64,000 nucleotides of DNA from SFWF01 sp045636705. Its GTDB lineage: Bacteria; Bacillota; Clostridia; Oscillospirales; Acutalibacteraceae. Shown here piece after piece: positions 34,522 through 42,647 of this stretch. The translations under genes and the position numbers were made by a program. The notes beneath the pieces were generated by a model. The model had not been told where the DNA came from and made no database searches. It worked only from the letters and a program-made list of their open reading frames with translations. Location of the stretch: NCBI GenBank assembly GCA_045636705.1, contig JAZTYA010000033.1, positions 1-64,000 on the forward strand. Direction: 5' to 3'. Position 1 is the first letter of the stretch. Every line of letters begins with the position of its first letter.

Positions 34522-34593
34522 CCTGCCTATCTCCATTCGGAGTTAGGCGGCAATCAAAGGGCATAAGAAAAAAGCCCTTATGCCTTTTGATTG
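34522..34593 (+). repeat. Two-hairpin intergenic element, copy C
   Basis: Hairpin 1: CCTATCTCC / GGAGTTAGG with one T-T mismatch and loop ATTC, ending in CGG (34522-34550). Hairpin 2: 34551-34593, identical over 41 bases to copy B. It lies 12 bases after one stop codon and 31 bases before the next GTG start. Confidence 0.8.
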
Positions 34594-34624
34594 CTTTCTA
34601 AAAACTTTGAAAGGAGGAAACAAC

Positions 34625-35197
34625 GTGTTTAATAAAACAAAAATAAAATGTTCAGTAATTGCCTTTGTTGCGATTGTAATTACATTTTTATCTCAAGGCA
34701 CATTGGCTTACTATTCTACAATAGGCAAGACTACCAACGTTGTGACCTCCGGTAATATTCAGTTTATTATTCACGAAACAACCGACCAAGGAAAAGAATT
34801 TCCAAAAGAGGGAGTTTATATCGTTCCGGGTGATATTGTTTCAAAAAAGGTTAGTATTGAGAGTGACTGTGAGCACCCGTTCTACCTTCGTGTTAAAATG
34901 GTTTATGGTGTAAACTCAGAGGAACTTTCGGCTGAAGATTGCTTTAAGCTTAACATTAACGAGGAATATTGGGAACTGCATGACGGCTGGTATTACTACA
35001 AAGGTATCGTAGAACCCAATGACACTACTCCGGATGTATTTTCCCACGTTGAAATGGTTGGTGCCAATATTGATAACAGTTATATAGGTAAAACCTTGAG
35101 TTTAACCGTCAAAGCACAGGCTGTTCAAAGTGAAAACAACCCCTTAACCGACGGCAATACCTATACCGCACTCGGTTGGCCCTCGGAGGATAGTTAA
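34625..35197 (+). CDS. SipW-dependent TasA-like protein, short form
   Basis: A GTG start with AGGAGG upstream gives 190 residues. The signal peptide ends QGTLA (residue 28) before YYSTIGKTTNVVTSGNIQF, the SipW-cognate pattern. The mature part fits a single TasA-like domain (VPGDIVSKKVSIESDCEHPFYLRVKM ... LSLTVKAQAVQSENN), with no extra domain. The next gene's ATG directly follows its stop, so it is coupled to the LPQTG protein, its possible partner. Confidence 0.85.
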   Translation: MFNKTKIKCSVIAFVAIVITFLSQGTLAYYSTIGKTTNVVTSGNIQFIIHETTDQGKEFPKEGVYIVPGDIVSKKVSIESDCEHPFYLRVKMVYGVNSEELSAEDCFKLNINEEYWELHDGWYYYKGIVEPNDTTPDVFSHVEMVGANIDNSYIGKTLSLTVKAQAVQSENNPLTDGNTYTALGWPSEDS

Positions 35198-35863
35198 ATG
35201 AAGAAGATTATAGTTCTCTTGTTTACATTATTACTCTTCTTTGCTAATACAATAACGAGTTTTGCGGCAGAGGGAAAGGTAACCTATACCGGAAATGCAG
35301 GCAAATTTGTCTTTAAACCCGGTAGTGATTACTCATTAACCGACCTGTTTTCCAATTTTAAGGACGTTATGCCCGGTGACACCCTAACACAACAAATCAC
35401 CGTTAAAAATAAGGCGGATAATAAGGTTAAGGTTAAAATTTATATGCGTTCTCTGGGTGCACACTTGGATTCGGTTGACTTCTTGTCTAAACTAGGACTC
35501 AAGGTGCAAAAGAGTGAAAAAAACGAAATGGCATATATGTTCGATGCCGCAGCCGACGAAACCGCAGGACTTACCGATTGGGTATGCCTTGGCACACTCT
35601 ATTCGGGCGGCAAGGTTAATTTAGATGTAATTTTAGAGGTTCCCGTAGAACTCGATAATATGTTTCAAAGTAAAATCGGCTATCTCGATTGGGAATTTAT
35701 GATAGAAGAGTTTCCCGTAGAACCCGATGACCCAAAACTACCGCAGACAGGTGACAATGCAAAAAAAGAAGTTTGGATTGCTCTGATGGTCTGCTCATTA
35801 TGTATAATGTTTATTCTTTTGATATGGCGTAAAAAGGATAAGGAAGATAAAGAACACGCCTAA
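35198..35863 (+). CDS. LPQTG sortase-anchored surface protein
   Basis: The 221-residue protein has a conventional signal peptide (MKKIIVLLFTLLLFFANTITSFAA, not SipW-type), an immunoglobulin-like beta domain (MPGDTLTQQITVKNKADNKVKVKIYM), and a complete sorting signal: LPQTG at residues 181-185, a hydrophobic stretch and the basic tail WRKKDKEDKEHA. Sortase would fix it covalently to peptidoglycan. It is the only wall-anchored member of the locus and a good candidate for the base that tethers the SipW-processed proteins. No sortase gene was seen in the window. Confidence 0.9.
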   Translation: MKKIIVLLFTLLLFFANTITSFAAEGKVTYTGNAGKFVFKPGSDYSLTDLFSNFKDVMPGDTLTQQITVKNKADNKVKVKIYMRSLGAHLDSVDFLSKLGLKVQKSEKNEMAYMFDAAADETAGLTDWVCLGTLYSGGKVNLDVILEVPVELDNMFQSKIGYLDWEFMIEEFPVEPDDPKLPQTGDNAKKEVWIALMVCSLCIMFILLIWRKKDKEDKEHA

Positions 35864-35889
35864 AAGCACTAAACAAGGAGGAATAAGGC

Positions 35890-36543
35890 GTGAAGCCCCA
35901 AGCAAAGAAAACAACAATCAAAAAAATAGCCTTAATTTTCAGCCTATGCCTACTTGTCATTTGGAGCTTACTTGGTACAGGAGCCTCGTTGGCGTGGTTT
36001 GGTGACTCATCACCTGAAATCAACAACATCTTCCATTTTGCAGATTTTAAGCTTACGGTATCGCACCGTCTTACCGATGGAAAGTGGGAAGAAGTCGATA
36101 GTGGCACAGAAATATTTGATAAACAAGCACTGTATGAACCGGGCTATGTTCAGGTTGTTTACCTAAAGGTGGAAAATAAGGGAGATACTCCGTTTAATTT
36201 TTATACAGCGGTTAATGTAAATGGTTGCTCTCAAGCAACAAATGTCTTTGGTCAGACCTTTCTTTTGCAGGATTATTTAAAGTTCGGTCTTAAAGTAGCA
36301 GATACCGAGGAAGCAATGAAAAACAGTATTTCTGACCGCAAAGTGGCAGAAGAAGTTGCCAATATGCCTTTACATAATTACTACGAAACCGATACGGCAA
36401 AACTGGATCCTAATGCGACTAAATATATCGCGCTAATTGTCCGTATGCCCGAACAAGTTAACAATATTGCAAACTATCGTGGCAGCACCGTTCCAAAGGT
36501 TGAACTTGGAATTACAGTAAAAGCAGATCAAATTATAGACTAA
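35890..36543 (+). CDS. SipW-dependent TasA-like protein
   Basis: A GTG start with AAGGAGG upstream gives 217 residues. The signal peptide ends GASLA (residue 35) before WFGDSSPEINNIF. The mature region has the TasA/CalY features HFADFKLTV, LYEPGYVQVVYLKVENKGDTPFNFYTAV, and a C-terminal VELGITVKADQ. There is no additional domain. It lies 26 bases after the LPQTG gene in the same transcription unit. Confidence 0.85.
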   Translation: MKPQAKKTTIKKIALIFSLCLLVIWSLLGTGASLAWFGDSSPEINNIFHFADFKLTVSHRLTDGKWEEVDSGTEIFDKQALYEPGYVQVVYLKVENKGDTPFNFYTAVNVNGCSQATNVFGQTFLLQDYLKFGLKVADTEEAMKNSISDRKVAEEVANMPLHNYYETDTAKLDPNATKYIALIVRMPEQVNNIANYRGSTVPKVELGITVKADQIID

Positions 36544-36581
36544 TCAATCAAAAGCAAATTTCAAAAGGGAGGTGACATTAA

Positions 36582-37241
36582 GTGAGAAAATTTTATAACG
36601 AATATTTCTATGTTCCCAAGCATACAAAAATACGCGAAAAAGTAATGCTTACGCGGGTTATAACGTCAGTAGCAGTTGTGGTTTTTAGCCTGCTTGCGAT
36701 GAGCTTTAGTGCTTACGCTTATTTTTCTCACGATGTAACCTCGGGATTTAATACGATTAAAGCGGCAACCTTTCAAACTAAAATAGAGGTCCAAATTATT
36801 GATGAAGAGGGAGCAGTTGCAGAAAAAATAACCCCTATAACCAGCAACTATAAAATATTTAAAGTTAGCGGATTGAAGGCAGGGAAAACCTATACGGTAA
36901 GGATTACGCCTACAAAGCAAAGCTCAGCAACTACAGGGTTTGTAACGGTCACAGCAACAGGCTCTGATAAAACATACCACACACAACAGCTTGGCATTGA
37001 TGAAAATGTCAAGGGTGGAAAAACCAAGGAAATGATTTTTAAACTTTTGGTAACTGATACCACCGACATTGTGTTCGAGGCGCATTGGGGCACCTCTGCC
37101 TATTATCCTAAATCTAAGGATAGCAAAAGAAAAGAAGAACTATACATTACACAAAACGAAGAAATAAAAATAATTATAAACGGCATTACAGAACATACTG
37201 AAGAAAATGTTACCGACACAGAAAACACACCTGAATATTAG
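36582..37241 (+). CDS. SipW-dependent exported protein, divergent
   Basis: A GTG start with an excellent GGAGGTGA site gives 219 residues. It has a longer cytoplasmic N-terminus (about 22 residues) before the membrane segment. The signal ends SFSAYA (residue 46) before YFSHDVTSGFNTIKAATF, still the SipW-substrate pattern. The mature part has a fibronectin-like stretch (FKVSGLKAGKTYTVRITPTKQ) and an acidic Thr-rich tail. It is the last gene before the rplU promoter and the most divergent substrate. Confidence 0.8.
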   Translation: MRKFYNEYFYVPKHTKIREKVMLTRVITSVAVVVFSLLAMSFSAYAYFSHDVTSGFNTIKAATFQTKIEVQIIDEEGAVAEKITPITSNYKIFKVSGLKAGKTYTVRITPTKQSSATTGFVTVTATGSDKTYHTQQLGIDENVKGGKTKEMIFKLLVTDTTDIVFEAHWGTSAYYPKSKDSKRKEELYITQNEEIKIIINGITEHTEENVTDTENTPEY

Positions 37242-37321
37242 AGATTTGTTTGTTATCCACAAAAAATCTTTAAGGGTGTGTTTTTAAAATTAAAGACGGT
37301 AAATTATTTAATAAAAAACAC

Positions 37322-37350
37322 TTGACAGGTTGACGGCTTGTTGGTATAAT
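37322..37350 (+). promoter_or_regulatory. Promoter of rplU operon
   Basis: Perfect TTGACA (37322-37327), 17 bases, perfect TATAAT (37345-37350), 88 bases upstream of the rplU start. Confidence 0.92.
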
Positions 37351-37438
37351 GGTAGAGCCGCTTATTGGGGGCTTATTAAGTTGTGTCTATCACACGCCTC
37401 ACTTTAGCGAGACTTGAATTAAGGCAGGTGCCAAAAAA
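37351..37438 (+). promoter_or_regulatory. Candidate L21 ribosomal-protein leader
   Basis: The roughly 80-base untranslated leader between promoter and rplU has potential stems (AGCC/GGCT, GTGT/ACAC, CTCACTTTAGCGAG) and ends in AGGTGCC before the ATG. Firmicutes rplU commonly carries an autoregulatory leader here. I could not match this one to the known consensus by eye. Confidence 0.4.
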
Positions 37439-37747
37439 ATGTATGCTATTATTGAAACAGGCGGAAAGCAGTATCGCGTAGAACAAGGTGATTTTATCTA
37501 CGTTGAAAAGCTTGATGCAGAAGAAAATGCTGAAGTTGTTTTTGACAAGGTTATCGCCGTTAAAAAGACTTCTGCCCTCAAACTCGGTAAGCCCTATGTT
37601 AAGGATGCTGCTGTTAAGGGAACCGTTGTAAAGAACGGTAAAGGCAAGAAGATTACAGTCTTCACCTACAAGCCCAAGAAGGGTTCTTCACGCAAGATGG
37701 GTCACAGACAGCCCTATACCAAGGTACAGATTACCGAAATTATTTAA
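37439..37747 (+). CDS. rplU: 50S ribosomal protein L21
   Basis: The 102-residue protein begins MYAIIETGGKQYRVEQGD and ends with KKGSSRKMGHRQPYTKVQITEI, the canonical L21 sequence and length. It is first gene of the rplU-prp-rpmA operon, driven by a perfect promoter. Confidence 0.98.
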   Translation: MYAIIETGGKQYRVEQGDFIYVEKLDAEENAEVVFDKVIAVKKTSALKLGKPYVKDAAVKGTVVKNGKGKKITVFTYKPKKGSSRKMGHRQPYTKVQITEII

Positions 37748-37749
37748 TT

Positions 37750-38052
37750 ATGACTTGTGTTAAACTGTCTAAGAACGGATTTTCCGTAAACGGACATTGT
37801 ACAGTCGATGCGGATGATGAGCAGGGACGTCAGGTCTGTGCTGCGGTATCTTCAGCAGCGTATATGGCCGCAAATACAATAATCGAGGTTATTGGCGATA
37901 AGGTTAAATCTGATGTGTCAGATGCGAAAATGACCATTGAGGTTCTTAACCCGTCAGAGGAAACCTTGGTTGTCCTGGAAGGCTTTAAAATTCATCTGCA
38001 ACAGATGGCAGAGCAGTTTCCAAACTGCATAAAAGTTTATTTGGAGGTGTAA
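37750..38052 (+). CDS. prp: Ribosomal-processing cysteine protease Prp
   Basis: The 100-residue protein (YsxB family) has its catalytic pair visible as NGHCTV (His16) and QVCAAVS (Cys30). Prp removes the N-terminal extension of L27, which is essential where that extension exists. Its expected substrate is the next gene: L27 here has exactly such an extension. It lies two bases after rplU and two before rpmA. Confidence 0.96.
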   Translation: MTCVKLSKNGFSVNGHCTVDADDEQGRQVCAAVSSAAYMAANTIIEVIGDKVKSDVSDAKMTIEVLNPSEETLVVLEGFKIHLQQMAEQFPNCIKVYLEV

Positions 38053-38054
38053 TA

Positions 38055-38339
38055 ATGTTAAAGATTAACATTCAGTTATTTGCTCATAAAAAGGGAGTAG
38101 GTTCAACAAAGAACGGTCGTGACAGTGAGTCTAAGCGTCTTGGCGTTAAGCGTGCTGACGGTCAGTTTGTTTTAGCTGGTAACATCCTCGTTCGCCAGAG
38201 AGGAACTCATATTCATCCCGGCAACAATGTTGGCAAGGGTTCTGACGATACCTTATTTGCTCTTATCGACGGTAAGGTTAAGTTTGAGCGCGTAGGTCGT
38301 GACCGCAAGCAGGTTAGCATTTACGCTGTTGAACAATAA
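38055..38339 (+). CDS. rpmA: 50S ribosomal protein L27 with cleavable N-terminal extension
   Basis: The 94-residue L27 begins MLKINIQLFAHKKGVGSTKNGRDS. The first nine residues (MLKINIQLF plus Ala) form the Firmicutes extension, with the Prp cleavage site after Phe-Ala and before HKKG. The mature N-terminus reaches the peptidyl transferase centre. GGAGGTG precedes the ATG and a strong terminator follows the stop. Confidence 0.98.
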   Translation: MLKINIQLFAHKKGVGSTKNGRDSESKRLGVKRADGQFVLAGNILVRQRGTHIHPGNNVGKGSDDTLFALIDGKVKFERVGRDRKQVSIYAVEQ

Positions 38340-38348
38340 AATGTCTTT

Positions 38349-38380
38349 TAAACCCGACTTTTTTGTCGGGTTTAATTTTT
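38349..38380 (+). terminator. Terminator after rpmA
   Basis: A 10-bp stem TAAACCCGAC / GTCGGGTTTA with a T6 loop is followed by ATTTTT. Confidence 0.88.
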
Positions 38381-38396
38381 AGAACGGAGAAAATCA

Positions 38397-39674
38397 ATGT
38401 TTGTTGATATTGCAAAAATTAGTCTGAAGGCAGGTAACGGCGGCGACGGTGCAGTTTCTTTTCACAGAGAAAAGTACGTTGCGGCAGGCGGACCTGACGG
38501 TGGTGACGGAGGTAGAGGCGGCAATATAGTTTTTGTTGCCGACGATAACCTATCAACCCTTGCAGACTTCAGATATAAAAGGTCCTATAAGGCTGATGAC
38601 GGCATGCCCGGTGGAGCATCAAGATGCACCGGAAAAAGCGCAAAAGACCTAATTATTAAGGTACCAAGAGGTACTCTTATTAAGGACCAGGAAACAAACC
38701 GAATAATTGCTGATATATCTTCTGACGAGCCTACCATTGTTGCAAAAGGTGGTAATGGCGGTTGGGGTAATATGCATTTTGCTTCATCCACAAGACAAAT
38801 TCCAAGGTTTTCAAAGCCTGGAAATCCCGGCGAAGAGTTAGAGGTTACCCTTGAGTTAAAACTTCTTGCTGACGTTGGATTAATCGGATTCCCTAACGTT
38901 GGAAAATCAACCTTGGTTTCGGTTGTAAGCGAGGCTAAGCCTAAAATTGCTAATTATCATTTTACCACGCTAACACCAGTGCTCGGCGTTGTAAGAATGG
39001 GCGAAGGTTCTTCCTTTGTTATGGCAGATATACCCGGTCTTATTGAGGGCGCGGGAGAGGGAATAGGCCTTGGTCATGAGTTTTTGCGTCACGTTGAGCG
39101 TTGCAGACTACTGCTTCACGTTATAGACGCTTCGGGTAGCGAGGGCAGAGACCCTGTCGAAGATTTTAACGCTATAAATAAGGAACTTGAGGTTTTCAAT
39201 AAAGAGTTAACGACAAGACCGCAAATTGTTGTTGCAAACAAATGCGATTTAACCGAAGATGAAGAAATAGAAAAGTTAAAAGACTATTTTAACGGTCTGG
39301 GTTATGCGTTTTTTCCAATAATGGCTCCCATTAAAGAGGGAACTCAGGAGCTTATAAACTTTGTTGCGGCGGAGCTTGCAAAACTTCCTGCAATTAAGGT
39401 GTATGAGCCTGACCCAATGCCTATAGAAGACCTTACGGTTGCCTCGAATAAGCGCACCTTCACGGTTCGTGAAGAGGGTGGAGTTTACTTTGTTGAAGAT
39501 GCTCCTTGGCTTCTTAAAATTATGGAAACCATTAATCCTGAGGATTATGAGTCACTTCAGTATTTTGAAAGAACACTCCAACAAACAGGTATCATTAAAG
39601 CACTTGTTAAAGCCGGTGTTACAGACGGAGATACTGTTTGTGTTTATGACTTTGAATTTGACTTTGTGTCGTAG
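38397..39674 (+). CDS. obgE: GTPase ObgE/CgtA
   Basis: The 425-residue protein has the glycine-rich Obg fold (LKAGNGGDGAVSFHREKYVAAGGPDGGDGGRGG), the G domain with GFPNVGKST near residues 163-171, ADIPGLIEGA and NKCDL, and a C-terminal OCT domain of about 75 residues. It acts in 50S assembly and stress responses. CGGAGA precedes the ATG. Confidence 0.98.
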   Translation: MFVDIAKISLKAGNGGDGAVSFHREKYVAAGGPDGGDGGRGGNIVFVADDNLSTLADFRYKRSYKADDGMPGGASRCTGKSAKDLIIKVPRGTLIKDQETNRIIADISSDEPTIVAKGGNGGWGNMHFASSTRQIPRFSKPGNPGEELEVTLELKLLADVGLIGFPNVGKSTLVSVVSEAKPKIANYHFTTLTPVLGVVRMGEGSSFVMADIPGLIEGAGEGIGLGHEFLRHVERCRLLLHVIDASGSEGRDPVEDFNAINKELEVFNKELTTRPQIVVANKCDLTEDEEIEKLKDYFNGLGYAFFPIMAPIKEGTQELINFVAAELAKLPAIKVYEPDPMPIEDLTVASNKRTFTVREEGGVYFVEDAPWLLKIMETINPEDYESLQYFERTLQQTGIIKALVKAGVTDGDTVCVYDFEFDFVS

Positions 39675-39683
39675 GGTGATTAT

Positions 39684-40064
39684 ATGGATATAAATTCACT
39701 AAGCCCGTTAACCTTTTCCTTTGTGGGCGACGTTTATTTTAGTCTGCTTGTAAGAACTAAACTTGCCGAGGTAAACAGACCTGTAAGTCAACTGCATTCG
39801 GCTTCGGTAAAACTCGTTAATGCTAAAGCGCAGGCAGAAGCCTTTAAAGTGATTGAAAATGACCTTACCGAAAAGGAAATGTCAATTTATAAAAGGGGCA
39901 GAAACGCCAAAGTTGGCTCTGTGCCTAAAAATGCATCCTCTTCTGATTATCATTCGGCTACGGGGTTTGAGGCGTTATTTGGATATTTGCACCTTTCAGG
40001 CGAAAACAAAAGGGCAGAAGAACTTTTTAATAAACTATGGGACAATTTTTCGGATATACTATAA
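39684..40064 (+). CDS. mrnC: Mini-ribonuclease III
   Basis: The 126-residue catalytic RNase III domain has no dsRNA-binding domain: FSFVGDVYFSLLVRTKLAE near residues 12-30 (Asp16 as the metal ligand) and ATGFEALFGYLHLSGE near 92-107. Mini-III matures 23S rRNA in Firmicutes. It more often follows cysS; here it follows obgE by nine bases. AGGGTGAT precedes the ATG. Confidence 0.94.
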   Translation: MDINSLSPLTFSFVGDVYFSLLVRTKLAEVNRPVSQLHSASVKLVNAKAQAEAFKVIENDLTEKEMSIYKRGRNAKVGSVPKNASSSDYHSATGFEALFGYLHLSGENKRAEELFNKLWDNFSDIL

Positions 40065-40077
40065 TTGGGTGGTATGT

Positions 40078-40929
40078 TTGAAAAATGTCAAGTTTAAAGA
40101 ATTAATATTAGACGTTTTAGTAATAGCAACAGGGTGTGTCGCATACTCTGTTGCTGTTGTGCTTTTTTTAGAACCTGCAAAAATATCTCCCGGAGGAATA
40201 ACCGGTATAGCATCTTTTTTAAGCTATGCCTTTAGTTTTCCTACGGGAGTTACTGTTTTTATATTAAATATTCCAATACTGATAGCGGGATTTTTCTCCT
40301 TTGGCGGAAAATTTATTATTAAAACGGTAATAGGCGTTTCTCTAAGCTCTTTTCTAATCGATATAATTAAAGCGACCTTTCCTTCCTTTGAGGGAGATAC
40401 GATAATATGCGCAATTTTTGGCGGCATCCTTGCAGGAATAGGCTTAAGCCTTGTAATGCTTAGAGGCGCTACTACAGGCGGAATTGATATTATTATCAGA
40501 ATATTTAACAGAAAATATCAAAACATTTCTATCGGTAAATTTTATCTTTATTTCGATGGTTTTATAGTTATAATGTCGGCGTTTGTATATAGAGATATTC
40601 AAGCGGCGCTTTATACAATGCTTGCAATTTTTCTCTCTTCCAGAATTATAGATATCGTTCTTTACGGTAACAACGCTTGTAGGCTTTTCTTTATAATTAC
40701 AGGCGAACCGCAAAAGCTTGAACAAAAAATATTAAGTGAACTTAAACGCGGAGTTACCGAAATAAATGTTGTAGGCGGTTTTTCAGGAGGACAAAAGACA
40801 CTTCTTATGTGCGTCGTCAGAAACAGTGAATTTACGGCGCTAAAAAAGATGATAGACAGCAGCGATAAAGAGGCTTTTTATTTCATTACAAACGTCTCAG
40901 ATATCTACGGAAAAGGCTTTTATAAATAG
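40078..40929 (+). CDS. YitT-family membrane protein (DUF161 + DUF2179)
   Basis: The TTG at 40078 with GGGTGG upstream gives 283 residues, the usual YitT length; GTG at 40069 is possible. Five to six membrane segments fill the first 200 residues, with the family's PAKISPGGITGIASFL and MLRGATTGGIDII. The C-terminal cytoplasmic DUF2179-like domain has EINVVGGFSGGQKTLLMCVV and FITNVSDIYGKGF. Function is not established; the family is widespread and often multi-copy in Firmicutes. Confidence 0.93.
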   Translation: MKNVKFKELILDVLVIATGCVAYSVAVVLFLEPAKISPGGITGIASFLSYAFSFPTGVTVFILNIPILIAGFFSFGGKFIIKTVIGVSLSSFLIDIIKATFPSFEGDTIICAIFGGILAGIGLSLVMLRGATTGGIDIIIRIFNRKYQNISIGKFYLYFDGFIVIMSAFVYRDIQAALYTMLAIFLSSRIIDIVLYGNNACRLFFIITGEPQKLEQKILSELKRGVTEINVVGGFSGGQKTLLMCVVRNSEFTALKKMIDSSDKEAFYFITNVSDIYGKGFYK

Positions 40930-40940
40930 CCATAAAAGAC

Positions 40941-40968
40941 TTGCTTTTTAAGACCTTGATGTTATAAT
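40941..40968 (+). promoter_or_regulatory. Promoter upstream of dut
   Basis: TTGCTT, 16 bases, TATAAT, ending 38 bases before the dut start codon. Confidence 0.65.
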
Positions 40969-41006
40969 AAATATATAATAAATCCTTAGAATACAGGAGA
41001 AAAATA

Positions 41007-41441
41007 ATGAAATTAAAGATTTTAAAATTAAACGAAAAAGCGGTTATGCCCTCATACGGCTCTGCTTGCGCTGCAGGAGCAGACCTTTATTCTTGTGAAG
41101 AGGAAATTTCCTTTGCTCCGGGAGAAACACGACTTGTTCACACGGGAATTGCTATGGAAATACCTGACGGTTATGTAGGCCTTATATATGCTCGTAGCGG
41201 TATTGCTACAAAGAGGGGTCTTGCTCCTGCTAACAAGGTTGGAGTAATTGATTCTGATTATCGTGGCGAAATAATGGTCGCTTTACATAACCATTCTGAA
41301 AATATTAGTAAAATCGATGCGGGCGAGAGAATTGCTCAAATCGTTATAGCACCTTATATCAAGGCCGATTTTATTGAAGCGGATGAGCTTGACACAACCG
41401 AACGAGGCGAAGGTGGATTTGGCTCAACCGGAACGAAGTAA
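41007..41441 (+). CDS. dut: dUTP diphosphatase
   Basis: The 144-residue trimeric dUTPase has its motifs in order: AGADLYS, YARSGIATKRG, NKVGVIDSDYRGEI, DAGERIAQIVI, and the C-terminal RGEGGFGSTGT arm. It hydrolyses dUTP to dUMP, keeping uracil out of DNA. AGGAGA precedes the ATG. Confidence 0.98.
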   Translation: MKLKILKLNEKAVMPSYGSACAAGADLYSCEEEISFAPGETRLVHTGIAMEIPDGYVGLIYARSGIATKRGLAPANKVGVIDSDYRGEIMVALHNHSENISKIDAGERIAQIVIAPYIKADFIEADELDTTERGEGGFGSTGTK

Positions 41442-41462
41442 ACTGTACTGGAGTGTTTTTTA

Positions 41463-42647
41463 GTGAAAAATTATTTATATCCTGCAAAGATTCTTTTGCC
41501 TAAATCTGATTTTCAAAAGTGGGCAGTTATTGCCTGCGACCAATATACCTCAGACCCTGAATATTGGCGCGACGTTGAGGCAATAGTTGGAGATGCGCCT
41601 TCAACACTTAATATGGTTTTGCCTGAAATTTATCTGGCCGAAACCGATGAAAGAATCAAGTCGATAAATGCTACTATGAAGTCGTATTTAGAAACTGATA
41701 AGTTTACCGAAGCAGATAATGCTATGATTTATCTTGAAAGAGAGCTCTCTGTAGGCGGTAAAAGGCGTGGTCTTGTCGGCGTAGTGGACCTTGAAACCTA
41801 CGACTATAGAAAGGGAACAAAGGCTTTAATCCGTGCGACCGAGGAAACCGTTGCAGAAAGAATTCCGCCTAGAGTTAAAATCCGCAAGGATGCGCCGCTA
41901 GAGTTTCCACATGTTCTTTTGTTTATAGACGACCCGAATGACACCGTTTTAGGCAGTCTTGAGGAAAAGAAAACAGCAATGAACAAGGCTTATGACTTTG
42001 ACCTTATGAAAAATTCGGGACATATTGAAGGTTATTTTGTTGACTCCTCGGAGTTTGATAACATCAATTCAAAACTTGAAGCCTTAGTTAAGGACGGTCT
42101 TTTGTTTGCTGTAGGCGACGGCAACCATTCACTTGCAACCGCAAAGGAATGCCACAACCTAAACGGCACTGAAAATTCTCGTTATGCCTTGGTTGAAATT
42201 GTAAACATCCACGAAAAAGCTATAGAATTTGAGCCTATTTACAGGGTTCTTTTCGGTGTTAATAGGGAAGAACTACTTTCTTCAATGAAGTCATATTTAA
42301 CCGAGTGCGATAAAAATCAGGGCCACACCTTTGAGGTAGTAAGTGACAAGGATAGCTTTGATATCACCTTTAAACCAATCTCAAAGCTTCCTGTTGGAAC
42401 ACTTCAAACCTTCCTTGATGATTACCTAAAATCACACAAAGAGGTTGAAATCGATTATATTCACGGCATCGAGGCTACTAAAAAGTTGTGCGAAAAGCCA
42501 AATACAGTAGGTTTTATCTTTGACGGAATGAGAAAAGATGAACTTTTTGATGCGGTAATTGAGGACGGCTCATTGCCTAGAAAAACCTTCTCTATGGGTC
42601 ATGCTGATGACAAGAGATTTTATATCGAGGGAAGAAAAATAAAGTGA
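41463..42647 (+). CDS. DUF1015-family protein
   Basis: A GTG start with GGAG upstream gives 394 residues. The opening PAKILLPKSDFQKWAVIACDQYTSDPEYW and the central VGDGNHSLATAKE motif (about residues 217-229; DGxH/N-type) are typical of DUF1015 proteins. The family has no proven biochemical function, although members often lie near serine biosynthesis genes; here none are adjacent. It overlaps the pseudouridine synthase gene by 4 bases. Confidence 0.9.
   Translation: MKNYLYPAKILLPKSDFQKWAVIACDQYTSDPEYWRDVEAIVGDAPSTLNMVLPEIYLAETDERIKSINATMKSYLETDKFTEADNAMIYLERELSVGGKRRGLVGVVDLETYDYRKGTKALIRATEETVAERIPPRVKIRKDAPLEFPHVLLFIDDPNDTVLGSLEEKKTAMNKAYDFDLMKNSGHIEGYFVDSSEFDNINSKLEALVKDGLLFAVGDGNHSLATAKECHNLNGTENSRYALVEIVNIHEKAIEFEPIYRVLFGVNREELLSSMKSYLTECDKNQGHTFEVVSDKDSFDITFKPISKLPVGTLQTFLDDYLKSHKEVEIDYIHGIEATKKLCEKPNTVGFIFDGMRKDELFDAVIEDGSLPRKTFSMGHADDKRFYIEGRKIK

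Noticed and set aside
37336..37375. tRNA-like stretch (TTGGTATAATGGTAGAGCC) resembling a tRNA D arm
   Set aside because: No matching acceptor, anticodon or T arm follows. The TATAAT is better explained as the -10 box of the rplU promoter.
39853..40077. Long N-terminal extension of the YitT-family frame
   Set aside because: It overlaps mrnC completely and translates to sequence unlike the family. The TTG at 40078 with a GGGTGG site gives the normal length.
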